This document shows positions 46,501-58,650 of a stretch of 64,000 bases of DNA, one piece after another. The position numbers were made by a program, and so were the translations under genes. The notes beneath the pieces are model-generated. The model had not been told where the DNA came from, did no database searches, and was given only the letters and a program-made list of their open reading frames with translations. This DNA comes from Chlorops oryzae (taxonomy: Eukaryota; Arthropoda; Insecta; Diptera; Chloropidae): positions 8,751,697 through 8,815,696 of the forward strand of contig CM035807.1 in NCBI GenBank assembly GCA_020466095.1. The letters are read 5' to 3'. The first letter of the stretch is position 1, and each line of letters starts with the position of its first letter.

Positions 46501-49500
46501 TTTTTGAAAGCGCACAACATTTTCATACAACTTTAATATACCTTTTTGTATTTTGTTTATCTTTTGAAAATTGACTCTAGAAACTTTTACGCATCATCAA
46601 GAATTTTCCTTTTGCAGATACGGCTTTCCGTAACGTAAAATTGAGCGTTTGAAATGACTTATGGAATTTCCATTTTTCCAGCAAAATTCTTTTATAACTT
46701 TTAAAACTTTTAACGAATTTTAACAAATCAAAACAAACAAACAAACAACCAAACAAACATTATTTAAGTTCGATTCTTTAAAGTGGATACACTTTCACGC
46801 CATTAATTTCTTTCAAATTTTCTGATAAACTCTTAACCAAATTTGCCATTCGTCAGGATTCTTTCCCTTTCAATACATACGAACGAAGAGAAAATAAAAA
46901 AAAAAAAAAGAAAGAAAACTAAGCCCAAAGATTGTGTTGAACTGTGCAACTCCATGCACCCGAAGGACCTGCAAATCGCTTTGAAATGACTTAGCTGGCT
47001 GCAAAACCCAAAAGCCCGTTTGTGAATTATTCGGTTGAAAGCAGGAAACGCCAATTCTTGCCCGGAGGGCAACGGTAAACTACTTACACACCTGCCAGGC
47101 GCGATCGCAGTCACTGAAATCCAGCTGAGCGATTCAAACTTCCACTGTCGTTGGTGGACGGTCTGCTGCGGGATTAATTACAAGTAGTTGCTTTGCTGGC
47201 ACGATGCCTCTTTACACTGGATAATAGAAAGTGGCTTAAGAAGCAAATTGTCACGACCACCTCTGGGGGTTTCGGAAGAAAATACTTTGAAACTTAGTAA
47301 GAAGCCAACAAGTTTACTGTCTAGAATATATTAAAGCCTGTTCGCTTTAAGAGTGTTTCAATGTTGAAAAAAGGATATGGAACAAGGATGTTTTATGTAT
47401 GAAGTAGATTTGTGAAATATATTTCTTCGAATTAAACATTGAGTTTCTTGATTTTAATATTTGAAATTCCAAAAAAAAAATTATCCATTATATCTAAAAC
47501 ATTTATAAGTATATCAGATTTCATCTTTTATAAGCAGAAATTATCCTGCAGCTTTGACAAATTCTGCACCTAAAATCTCACATAATTAATCGCAACGTTC
47601 AAATGTAGGGTGACTTCTACTTGATTTCAGGTCTTCTTTGCTAAAATAATGAAATTTGAGCCGAAATGTTACCCATTTAGAGTGAAGCAATTTCACTTAC
47701 ACCCCAGCCTTGTTCAGAATAGCGTAGTATGACGAATGACATTACTCATACGCAGGTGGATCGAATTTTCAGAAAATGCTGGAAATCAATTTTAGGTTTT
47801 GCAAATTCTCATGAAAACCAAGAGCATTTAATTGTTTGGTGTAATTTTCAATTGAAAATTGTAATCTTACAACAAAGTAGGCGTGTTAGGCGAACTAATT
47901 ACCTCTCAAATGTTCAAGAAATATTTACAGTAACACATTTTTATAGTCCTGATTCCATTTTAGGCCATCCACAACTGGGTTATTGATTAAACTTTCATCG
48001 AAAAACTGACATTTAATCCACCATTTAGCTATCAATAGTATTTAATTCACGATAAAGATCGCCCTTCAGTTATCCTTGTTGGCGTTTGTCAAAGCTTTCA
48101 ATGCCGTTTTCAGTACTTCATCTTCAAGTTTAAAGGATAAATAGCTTGAAAAAAATCGATGTATATATAAATCGATTTCCAATTTTTGAGCATGAAAATT
48201 TATTGCATCCTTAATAAGGATCTATTGTCGTGAACACACCATTGTACCCAATCGCGAGAGCTTTTTCATAAAGATTTTTTTCTTTTTCTTAAGATTGTAA
48301 ATGGTCTGACGATGTTTCCTAGTGAAGGAAATCAAGAAAGAAAAAAAAAAATAAACAAAAAGAAGAAGAAAAAAGGAAGAAATTGAACGAAATAAAGAAA
48401 ATAAAACGAAAATGAATGAAGCGACAACAAACAATGAACTCTTTTTATAAATCTTACAATCAGAAAACATAATGAAACTTAAGCTCCTGACTGTTGACAT
48501 GGAATAAGAGGAGGCGGCAGTGGGAATATTTGGTCTTTTTTGTGGTCTTATGAAAATGAAAAATGGGGAATATTGTATTTATTATTATTATTTTTTTTTT
48601 TTTTGTAACTTCCTTAACAAATATAAATCCTTTAAGTCACCATTTTCACAGAGAACGCACATATGAACATTAAGCCAGAGCTATTAAGCCTTAAGTTCAG
48701 AACAAACGCCTCAATAAATCTCGCAGTCACTTACAATAAATTCTAATGCCATAAATTGGCCAATTTCAAGTTTGACTAAAACCATCGCCAAAAACCAAAA
48801 GACAAAAACAAAGGAGCTCCCCAAAAACGAAAAAAAAAAAAAAATAAGACTGAGATAGACAAAGGCATAGAAGCGAACTTAAAGTACACAAAATCCAGTC
48901 ACAAATCTGGGAAAATAACAAAATCCGATATCAAGTCAGCAGTTGCCCTTTGTGTGTATCTATCTTTGTTTATCTATGCTGGAATCAGTTGTTGTTGTTG
49001 TTGTTGTCGTTTCGGTGGTATTAGCTTCGAGATTTTGCATGGTCTGTGTCAGTTGTTATGCTCAGCCAACCATTAATTATTTCCTCCGATTGTAATGCTC
49101 CTAAGCCAATGCGGTTCCGTTTCGATTCCATTTGCCATTTGATCTGTGCGCCGAAATCGAGAGGTTCCTTTTTCTCCACCTCTGTTTTATAAAAGCGGGC
49201 TTAACGTTAAACGGATATTGAGGCCACTGCGAGATTTTTGGAGGCGAAATTATGATTCTTGCGGGCATATAAAGAAACTTGTTCAATGGCAATTTCTCCA
49301 TATTTATCGATCTCCAGATGCGGGTATTTAAAAAAAAAAAATCCTATATAATGTAAATAATTGATTTGGCAAAATTTTGTTACTTTCAAAGGGCCTTAAT
49401 TTGGATTGGAACACCACTGATTCAGTAAAAAAAAAATAGCCACACCATGAGCTTCTCTTTAACTGAGCCAATAACAGTTTCGGATATCTTTGGGCTGGGT

Positions 49501-49724
49501 CGAATGAAAAGAGAAAAAGGATATGAAAAGAATTTGGAAATTGGAGGATTTGAAGGGACATTTTCAAACACTTAAAGAATTAGTGGCGAAGTGTTTAATG
49601 ACATGGAAAAATAATAAAAAAGAGACAATGGAATTTTAGGGATATTCGTATTGCCCTTTTTTAATAGACAATTTTTTTTTTTTTTGCTATTAAAACAGTA
49701 AGTAACGAAGAGGCGAACAACTCT

Positions 49725-49967
49725 CTAACTACTCCTTAGGTAGGTAAGTAGGTTGAAGTGGCTGCCACTTAGGCCGTTAATCGGCCCATTGTGATACCAA
49801 GGAGGTTTTCTTGTGTTTGTGTGAGTGTGTATCTATTTATGTAGTGTGCCCTAGGCTTGGAACATTACACTCCGTTTCGCCTGTGCCGGGAATCGAACCT
49901 CGGACACTGGGATCAAGAGCATAGCACGCATCCCCTACGCTATCCGAGAGCCACTAACTACTCCTTA
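49725..49967 (-). mobile_element. tRNA-derived SINE, copy 2 (full-length)
   Basis: CTAACTACTCCTTA at 49725-49738 and 49954-49967 is a perfect 14-bp target duplication. The body on the minus strand starts GTGGCTCTCGGATAGCG, with box A TAGCGTAGGGG (49932-49942) and box B GGTTCGATTCC (49889-49899). It continues through ACGGAGTGTAATGTTCCAAG and ends in GGTATCACAATGGGCCGATT, GGCAGCCACTTCAACC and a CCTA-type tail. The perfect duplication points to a young insertion. It is shorter in the middle than copy 1 (2664-2925). It needs RNA polymerase III for transcription and a partner LINE for retrotransposition. Confidence 0.92.
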
Positions 49968-50263
49968 ACTAGTTGCAAAATATCATTTCAAATCTCTTTG
50001 AATTTTCCAGTCAATATTTCCAATTTTCTTTCGAAGTATTTAGCTGCCATTGCAAAAGGACCACGATAGCACTAAGTCCAGATCTGCACCAGTGCTCTTG
50101 TGACGAACTGAAGGTCAAATGATGGTCAACTGAAGGAATTGAAGGTCAACTGAAGGTCAATTGTGCCATTTGTTCTGAGTTCTAGGGAGGTAAAATATAT
50201 CTTATCTTTTTTATTAAATTTTTCGATTGCACTTTAATTAATTAAAGTCGGTTTTCTTATGTC

Positions 50264-50808
50264 ATGTTCAGACGGCATTATGGATTAAGTAATTGGCTCC
50301 ATGAATTACAAATCCGAATTAACCCGTTCAGATGAGAGATTCGTAATTCGTTTTTGACGTTTTGTGTGAAAAGCAACAACCCAGTCAGAAATTTCACCAA
50401 TTCCAACGTAATGAAACTGTCTCAATATAAGTAAAAAAATTCTTTTGACCATGAAAATTTCTTTTGAAGAAGGGTCTGTTGTAGCCAGATCTTGTTTTCA
50501 TGATATTTTTACAAGAAAGACATTGGAAAGAGCACTAATTGATCTCTTATGTCATGAATGCAATAAATTTCGGCTGGGAGTATTTCTTTTCTTGCTGATT
50601 CCTTCTTCCGATTTCGATAAATTCCGACAAAGATTAGGGAAGGCACTGATTTTATCCTAATTCGGATTGTAATTTAAACTGAATTACGTTCGATGAGGTA
50701 ATTTGGCTTGTCAAATGTTGTATGGCGTACTGTGTGATTCACAACGTGAATCGACTGTGCATTACGAATGGGGGCCGAATTACTTAATTCAGGTTGCCGT
50801 CTGAACAT
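50264..50808. mobile_element. 545-bp TIR element, ATGTTCAGACGGCA ends
   Basis: ATGTTCAGACGGCATTATGG at the left is matched by the inverted right end (ATGTTCAGACGGCAACCTGA). Both continue into ATTAAGTAATT, so about 33 of 38 positions match. The subterminal region repeats AATTCG, AATTACG and CGAATT words. No transposase is present. A target duplication could not be fixed, so the superfamily is unknown. Confidence 0.7.
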
Positions 50809-51488
50809 AGCATTAGACGGAATGCGGATTGGGCTAGGTGAACTCTCTTTTAAAATATATATGAACCCCTTAGTTTTGCAGAGACGCTTTCTTGCCACCG
50901 GAACTGCGCAAATAACATCAATTACACTCTAATACAGATATCTCTGTTGGTAATTTCTAGAAAAAAAAAATGTATCGAATTGAATTAGGTGGGCATCTCT
51001 GCAAAGTACGTCAATGAATTTCTAGAAGCCATGCTGTGCAACCCACAATGCCACCAACACAATCGTTCTGGCTTGCTTAATAGAAAATTTAACAGACTGG
51101 CACCACCGTCAAAGGTTTACAGGACTACAAAGAAAAATGTTACGAATTAACTTCTTTACGTGGGTGCTTTCTTCATCGAGCATAACCTTTATAAACTACC
51201 TCCGCCTCAACAACATAAATATTCACCCCCTGACCAAGGAACTTTGGAAATATCCGCAAATCAGTGAAGCTTAAAGTCATTTTCGTTTTGCTTCAAAAAT
51301 TTTCAAATTGCATTTGACAGATCTTAGCAGGGAATTCGAAAAAAATAGTTCATTTTAATAAGATTTGTTTTGTTGTTTTCTTTTGTTTTTTTTTTGTTTT
51401 TTTGTTCCTCCATTTTGTTCTTTCCGGTAAAATGATTTTGTTAGCCGCGATTTGAAGCGTAATGAAAAGAGAAAAGTATCAAGATTGG

Positions 51489-52877
51489 TTTTTATATCCG
51501 ACACACTCTGTGTCGATGGTATATTGCATTTGTGAGTACCTGTGTAACACCCGACACCATTTCAGGTAGACCATACAGAATAGGTATAGAAACGATCGGC
51601 GTCTCCAGGAGATTCGATTTAGCCGTGTCTGTCAGTACAGTTTTCTTATCGAAGGAGTTGAGCTATCTTGACGAAATGTGGTATGCATACTCACAGGCAC
51701 ATGAGTAAGAAAAGTTCAAGAATGGACCGGATCGGATCATTTTTAAGAGTACCTCCAGTACTAGAGTCTGTTATGAAAATCACAAAAGCTGCTCTAAAAT
51801 CGAAGTTTTTCAAGATATTTTGATGAAATTTGATATTTGAACGTATTTAAAGCCAAGTTATTCAATTTCCAACAATTGGAAAACTGGGCGTGGCCGAAGG
51901 GCCTTTTTCTTCTCCAGCTATAGGTAGACATGTAGATCGGTTTGGTTCACTTTCGGGTTTTATTGCGTTGTTTACATTCTTCATAGGATAGTTGTTTTGC
52001 AAATCTTATTTGAATTAGATTTTTCAGTAGAATTAGGGAATATTTGGACTGTGGTTAAATTTTTCTGTAGTATTAAGCAATTTTTTATTCTTCTTTGTTG
52101 TTTGTTACACAAATTCACATGATATGACTTTACGGAAATTTCATATAGATGCATATCAATCACAGTTATACCCGAGAAGTATGCAACATTTTTTTTAACT
52201 TGCCATTTTTAAGGATGTTGCACCCGTCTGAGCATATTGAAATCTAGCATAATTAATCTTGGTATAAAACTCTATTTTCGAGAATTATAATTAAGCTAGT
52301 GGCATACCTCGGAACAACAAAAAAATTGTCATGGAAAAATATCCTTCCACGGAAGCATGTATTGGTTTTTTCAAAATTGTTCGAAAAATATTTTTGTAAT
52401 ATTTCTTGAGTAATTTTCTATATATGGGCTTTTGAATGAGCATTCTATCTTTATAATTGTCTTAGATATGATTTTTTTTAAAATTGTTCTAAAAAATATT
52501 TTTTCATCGATATTCAAGGACTATAGGAGATAGAGAGTTAAACTCGGCGCAAATTAAATGTTTTGCATTGAATTAAACAGCAAAACAGCTGCGGGGGCCG
52601 AATCACTATGCTTATAATGCTATACCCTTTAGAATGTGAGTTTGTGCTCTGATATTCCGCTGAAATTTCCAAAGAATTCAATAGTGGGCGTTTCAAAAGG
52701 GCGGTTTTCATTTTGTCTTGAGCATCTCCCGAACACTTTGTCCTAATGGGCGATGTCTGATTTAAAAATATTCCTACTTATAATATGTATAAGTAGCTTG
52801 TATATTTTAGCTAACTCTTTATCTGCATAGGGTACTGTATTGTCAGGTTCGCCCGACTATAACAACCTTACTTGTTT
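51489..52877 (+). mobile_element. mini-me/Helitron-like element, copy 2
   Basis: It starts TTTTTATATCCGACACACTC and ends CGACTATAACAACCTTACTTGTTT-like (ACTATAACAACC then TTACTTGTTT), as in dipteran mini-me/DINE-1 relatives. A GATTCGATTTAGCCGTGTCTGTC-type segment near 51620 replaces the expanded (GTCY)n of copy 1. A terminal stem-loop (GTCAGG-TTCG-CCCGAC, 52842-52857) precedes the end by 20 nt, and a CGACACA/TGTGTCG hairpin sits at the 5' end (51499-51515). A CCCGAGAAGTATGCAAC repeat lies inside at 52171. No protein is encoded. Confidence 0.7.
52171..52290 (+). repeat. CCCGAGAAGTATGCAAC repeat, copy 1
   Basis: CCCGAGAAGTATGCAAC, a T-rich stretch, ATTTTTAAGGATGTTGCA and, later, TTAAACTC-like TATAAAACTCTATTTTCG align with 63488-63605 (CCCGAGAAGTATGCAAC, ATTTTTAAGTATGTTGCA, TTAAACTCTATTTTTG). 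GTATGCAAC and GTTGCA face each other, so a stem-loop can form. Confidence 0.65.
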
Positions 52878-55606
52878 CATTTCTGGAAATTGTGGGAGTT
52901 TCCATGGATTTTTCTCTTTTATCAATTTACTTTTACAATTTTATTAAAAAAGGGATTATACTGATACATTGCTGTGTGGAAAATTTGATACTTTTCTCCC
53001 GAAATAGACCAAAAAAAAAAAAAAAAAAACATTAATTTGATTGCACCACACTCTTAACTAATATCCCTAATGAAAAGAATTAATGAGCTATAAAATCACG
53101 CTTACATTGAAGAACGTGGGCCGACGGGGATTAATTTGCTGCCACGGCATCATATCTCTTGGGGGCACTTGAACGCATTATCTTTCATTTCGAAAATATT
53201 CTTATCGGATGAAGGAAACTTAATTGGTTTGCTTCCAGACATATTTCTATTTTTAACTTTATGCTCCGTTACAGTTTCTTTTACCATAATTTTTGTAAGA
53301 AATTCTCTTCAGATTTTTATTACATCAGCGTCATGGGTTCTGTGTGATTTCTGGGAAGTTTTTTGTGCGTATTGAAAAACAAAAAAATCTTCTACCTTGA
53401 AGCTTTAAATTTTGAATGCTTTTGCATGTGGAAAGGAGTTTTAATTTGCGAAAAGATTTTCTTAAAAATAATGACTCGAAATCCATGTCTTAATAAAAAT
53501 ATAGGTAGGTACCTACATATATGTCACAAGTCCCAATCTGATTTTAAGCTCTCTTTAAGACGCCATTACATAGGAATACAGTCTCCTCTCTTCTATAATT
53601 TTCTTCGATTATAATAAAATTATAATTATCAAAGACCTCTTAGACCTTTAACCATCGAGCTAGATTCATTGGCGAAAAGTTCTATCTAAACCTCTCTTAT
53701 TCTTAAGAAAACTTATCTCTTCCGTTTGGAATTTATGTGCGCAATGCAATGTCATTCCGAGACACATTCGTCATTAGTTTTAATGGCCAGCAATGTACTC
53801 GCGGTGGCCAAGATTGTGGAAACAAATTTCATTCCGTCTTAAAACATGATTTCAACAAAACTCCCTTTATGCGAACATAAAAATTAACCCTATATAAGAA
53901 AGTGAGAAAATTTCGTTGTTTTTCTTTTTATCCTTCCCCGTGATTACGTGAATACTTAAGTGAATGCCTGCCCTTTCGATTTGGTTGGCTCTTATCAATA
54001 ATTCACACGACAATTTCACACCCTGAGGCCGCATTAACATGAGCCTTCCAATTATGGCCTGGTCATCGGATGCATTCCCCTACCCGATTGTATACATTGT
54101 GGCATTGGACGAAACGTCACGAATCACGAGCCATTTTATCCTTTCTATTTTTGTTTTCTTCGAGTACTTTGTTGTTGAATTGTTTGTCTTCTTCCTTGGT
54201 TGGGTTTTTTTTTTTTTTAACTTTTTTAAGACAATTCCCGAGAGCTCTCCTTTTATTGCTAAGGACCTTTTACGTTGTTTTTTATGACATTAAAGTGAAG
54301 CGTCACACTCATATGTACATCGGCCATTGAGAATATGAAGTGTTTAAGAGAAAGCATCCCGCCGCAGCCACTGCCACTGCCACATGCTATCGCTGCGGAC
54401 TTTAGCACACAGGACACGTTTTCCTGACTCATGCTGTGTTTTGCTGCTTACGTATGTAGTTATCGTTCCTTACGTAGTTTACGTCGTTAAAACAGCTTCT
54501 AGTAAAGCCATTGATGCCCATTTCACGTGTACCTATAACGAGTACACGAGCAACTTGAATTGTTCGGCGATAGACCCGGCAGCAACAGCAGCAACATCTT
54601 GAGCATGTGCTAACCTTCGAGGCATGTCTTCGGGTTTTGTGAATTTTTAAATTTTATCATCACAAGGAAAAGTATAACACTTTGAGTTAGAATGAAAATA
54701 CAACATCAAAACAAATTTATGATCAAAAAAGTATACCAATGAGCTTCTGTTTAGAGTGTCCGAGCTTCCAGAGAAGCTGCATGATTTGTTGATCATATAG
54801 GGGGGCTTGTGTTGACATGTCAGTTCAGGCGAGAAGTCATACGGTGTAATTTGGTCTTTAGTTTTTGAGATTTTAAACACTTTGACAGAAGTCGAAACGC
54901 CGCCGTTTGAGCGGAACAGCCGAAGAAGAAACGTTTCGAAAGAATGCCATGACCGTGGTTTGCAATTTTCCATTAGCTTTTATGTTATTTTCAGCAGCCG
55001 TGATTTTATCATTGATAAAGATTCATTTACTTATTTTCTTGACCCTGATTTAAGATATATATACATGCAAACATATATGTATAAATGTGGTTATCATTTT
55101 TATTGAGCTCGAAACACGATACTGTAGAGCTTTAGTTAGATCCTTCACTTCATAATCGGATTAATATTAACTAAATCATTTTGTTTTACTTTAAAGCTAA
55201 TTATTATAATTGGTGATAAATAACTAATTGACTTTTCCCATGAGAATTCTTATTCTACATACACTTGCTGAATTCATTAAAATTATTTCATTGAAAATAA
55301 GTCGAACAAAACACTTTACAAGGCAATTAATTTTCATTGAAGGACTTACAAAAATAATTTCACTTGATATTGTTGAAAATTTTTATCGGAAGCTCTGAAG
55401 TTATTAAGCAGAAAATTTCTGTGTTTTTTTTTTTAGGTCTGAAAATATTGTTTATTTACGAAAAATTGCCTACATTATGGCTACATTTTCATCACTTTAA
55501 TGATTAAATTATTCCCCTAGTACCATTTTGTTTTCAATACGAGACACATTAATGAAAGCTTTAAAATATCCTTCGAAAATAATATAGTGGATAAAATCAT
55601 TATTTC
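52878..55606. other. Non-coding interval
   Basis: No supported gene. It contains an A run at 53011 and a T run at 54208. CAG/CCACTGCCACTGCCAC words lie at 54362-54385. Confidence 0.5.
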
Positions 55607-55810
55607 TACACCGAGAGAAATAACAACAGTTAAATCAACTATTTAGAACAGTTAAAGTAAGAGTGGTCAAATAAACTGTATTCCGCGTTAAATGCACTGA
55701 AAAAGGCAGTCAAATGAACAGTTGAAAAACAGTTACTTTTTATGTTCAAATTCGCTTTCGTTCACTTAGACGTATAAGTTCGCATTCTGATCAACCGTCT
55801 CCGGAGGTTT

Positions 55811-55880
55811 TGATAGCTCAGTGCTTTAAACTGTGACAGTCGACAGTCGTGAGCTTCGGGGTTCTATCCCTGCTGGCGGC
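55811..55880 (+). repeat. tRNA-like module 1 inside the ACACCGAGAGAAA element
   Basis: Box A-like TAGCTCAGTGC (55814) and box B-like GGGGTTCTATCCC (55858-55870) are 44 nt apart, a normal spacing for an internal Pol III promoter. A GACAGTCGACAGTC patch lies between them. Without a matched acceptor stem this is a relic or SINE head, not a functional tRNA. Confidence 0.45.
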
Positions 55881-56112
55881 GGGAATTTTTTGAATTTTTT
55901 TTTTTAATTACAGTTTTTTCTTTGTTCAGAGTGTAGTTGTTTTGGAAGACAAAAATGTTCTCCTAAATTTTTAAGGTTTTAATTTATTTGTTTTTTTTTT
56001 AATGGTTTATTTTCAAGCAAAAAATTTTGGGAGTGAAACAATTCCTTAAGCACGTTCCCCAAAACTTGAGCAACCATAAACTCAAGTGAGCATTTTGACC
56101 AACAAATTAAAT

Positions 56113-56190
56113 TCGTTCGTTTAGCGTAATGGTTAAGACGTTCGCCCAGCGATGTGGAGGTCAGCGGTTCAAGGCTCGGCCGAGGCGAGA
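56113..56190 (+). repeat. tRNA-like module 2 inside the ACACCGAGAGAAA element
   Basis: Box A-like TAGCGTAATGGTTAAGACG (56122) and box B-like GGTTCAAGGCT (56166-56176) are 44 nt apart. An A-rich tail (AAATAGAAACAAATAAATAA and onward) follows, as after a tRNA-derived SINE. The T-arm pairing is poor. Its sequence differs from module 1 and from the SINEs at 2664 and 49739. Confidence 0.45.
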
Positions 56191-56519
56191 AAATTTAAAG
56201 AGATGAAAGAGAAAAAGATTTAAATAGAAACAAATAAATAAAGAAAAATTATAATAATTTAATAAAAAAAAAAATAATAATAAAAGAAGATGAAAAAAAA
56301 GTCAAAGCAAAAAATAAATTATTTTTTCCCAGTCGCTGGTGACAGTTGATTTAACCGCGAGACAGTTATATCAACCATCAGGTAGTTATATCCTTATTGA
56401 CTGTGTTTGTATTGTTGAGTTGACTGCTACTGTACATTAATTAACAATTAACGGTGAACTCGGTTATTTTAAGCTGCTTTTTCAGTTAATATAACTACCT
56501 TTTTCTCTCGGTGTATTAA

Positions 56520-57840
56520 AGTAATAATGAAACTAAATCAAACCAATATGAATCTAATTCATAAAAAAAAAAAATTTAATTGAAAAATCCATTTCCCCAC
56601 CAACACTCGTCTACTCATTCTACTCCTTCTCCAAACATACATATATACTTCACTTCGCTTTAATGTCGTGTCCAACAGCTGGTGTTTCCCTCACAATCGA
56701 AAAGCATAGAGAGTCCAACCAGTCTCTGTCAGCCACGTGTTGGTAAAATGAAAACGAGCAAAGCTCGATAGCAAGTCATCGCAACTCATAAAACTTTTAT
56801 ATTTTGATATTATTAAGACTTTAGACATAATTTCTCTTAAGGTTCTCATTTAAAGTTCAACTTCAAATGGCGTTATTATCAAACGAAAAGCCAAGAACAA
56901 AAAGAAAATAACAAAAAAGAAACAAAATACAACGAATAGTATACATATATGTATGTATATGTGTACATAGGAAAGGCGCAACAAAAGGAAAATCGAGTAT
57001 TCAAAGTTTCAAAGTCGTTTTCGGGCTAATTTAAGTAATACGCAACATAAACTTTTATTATTTTAGGCACACAATTTCTATCGTAAGAAAGCCACGAAAC
57101 TTTTGCGCAATGGCGAAAAAGAATTTTCTTTGCAAAGAGAAGAAACAACAGTATACTCGTACAGTACTCAAAGAGAGAAAGTGAAACGACGAAGATGTTT
57201 CCCGTTTCGACAACTTCGAATATTTGGCTTCAATATAATATCTGCGGAATGGATAAAATCGCTTCCATAAGCAAAAGATATTCCCCAATTCTCAATAATT
57301 GTAGCCATACAATTTAAGTGAAAATCGTTGATAGGAATTTAAAGAGCTAGGAAAATGAGATAGCATAAGAGCAAGAGAGATGATATTGACTTTGAGTTTT
57401 CCATCGTCCGAAAAGTATTTGCTTAATCCTTGCGGAATTATCTATTGTAATAAAACGTAAGTCAACATGCCTCCATGCTTAAGCACCTTTACATAATGTT
57501 TCGGAAAATTGCGCGAGGAACGAAAACACACACCCACACACATGCTCTACTAAGTAGTTGTGTGCATGGGTGTTGAGGTTGCAAAAGTTTTGTTTGGCAA
57601 GTTTATAGCAAATTGAGAGTATTAGCGCTTAAGAGCGATACATAAATTAAGTGGCAATTAATTTGTCAATCTACAAAATGGTACATTAATAAGTTTTGAT
57701 TAAAATTTCGGCAAAAGGTGTTTACCTGGTTTAGAAGCTTTAGTTTTTTGTGCTAGGGGACTTTTCATTACGTGATTATGAGCATTAAAATAACTATGGT
57801 ATAGAGTATCAACATACAATTTTGGACTTTAGTATGTAGG
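56520..57840. other. Non-coding interval
   Basis: No supported gene; a poly-A stretch near 56563 and ATACATATATGTATGT-type words near 56941-56965. Confidence 0.5.
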
Positions 57841-57849
57841 TATTTCGGA

Positions 57850-58650
57850 CTCAGTTTTGTAAAATTTTCGGACTCCGTTCGGATGCATATTTCGGAATCA
57901 TATTTTGGAATCATATTTCGGAATTATGTTTCGTCGTCAAATTTTTGTAAGAAATTTCGGACTCGTTTGGCAATAAAATTTCGAACTCATTTAGGAATAA
58001 AATTTCGGACTCATTTAGGAATCAAATTTCGGACTCATTCCAAATCAAACTTCGGAATCATGCTTCTAAGCCAAATTTTTTAAAGAAATTTCGGACTGAT
58101 TTCGGACTTTTATTTTGTTAGCCTATTTTATGTTAAATTTTCATACTTATTTCGGAATTATATTACTAAGCCTAAATTTTGGATCAAGCTTAGGACTCAT
58201 AAAGCAATCAAATTTCGGAATTATTTCAGAATCAAACTTCGGACTTATTTCGGAATCACATTTCTTAGTCAAACTTTTGTAAGAAATTTCGGACTGGTTT
58301 GGGAATCAAACTTCGGACTCATTTAGGAATCAAATTTCGGACTCATTTCAATATCAAATTTCGGAATCATGTTTATTAGCCAAATTTTTGTAAGAAATTT
58401 CGGACTGATTTAGGTAATTAAATTTCGGAGTAATTTCGGAACAAAATTTCGGACTCATTTCGGGATCAAATATGTATCTTATCCTAATTTTTTTAAAAAT
58501 TTCGAAATCATTTAAGAATCAAATTTCGGACTCATTTCGGAATCATATTTCTAAGCCTAATTTTAGTAACAAATTTCAGACTCATTTAGGATTCAAATTT
58601 TGGGCTCATTTCGGAATTATGAACCTCACTCCGAAAATTTCTATTGGGTA
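57850..58650 (+). repeat. GGACTC-family array, ~24-bp units with higher-order order
   Basis: Dozens of ATTTCGGACTCATTTAGGAATCAA-type units (about 24 bp, written here as ATTTCGGACTCA plus TTTAGGAATCAA) fill about 800 bp. A marker, AATTTTTGTAAGAAATTTCGG, recurs at about 57938, 58072, 58268, 58380 and looser at 58484 and 58556, giving a higher-order period of roughly 75-200 bp. It ends CACTCCGAAAATTTCTATTG GGT, shared with the copy at 19177. Open frames across it (KFRTHLGI repeats) are repeat artefacts. Confidence 0.85.

Larger units (their letters stand above)
41590..49723. other. Non-coding, probably intronic interval
   Basis: No gene is firmly supported. It contains the GGACTC-family copy at 42160-42412, a (CAA/CAG)n tract at 43551-43596, poly-A runs (42779, 43143, 46189, 48830), and a GC-richer island at 46920-47220 with overlapping splice-like signals on both strands. 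A (GTT)n tract lies at 48988-49007. Confidence 0.45.
55607..56515. mobile_element. ACACCGAGAGAAA-ended element with two tRNA-like modules
   Basis: TACACCGAGAGAAATAAC at the left faces TTTTTCTCTCGGTGTA at the right: 14 terminal bases (TACACCGAGAGAAA) are perfectly inverted. The outer parts are built from repeats of CAGTTAAATCAACT-like self-complementary words (55627, 55645, 56344, 56363, 56481). The centre carries two tRNA-like segments (55811-55880 and 56113-56190), each followed by T-rich or A-rich sequence. The ends match the element at 9158-10266, whose interior motif is entirely different. No protein is encoded. Confidence 0.6.

Noticed and set aside
57883..58083. Repetitive KFRTHLGI protein
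   Set aside because: It is the translation of the 24-bp GGACTC array and shifts frame with unit length changes.
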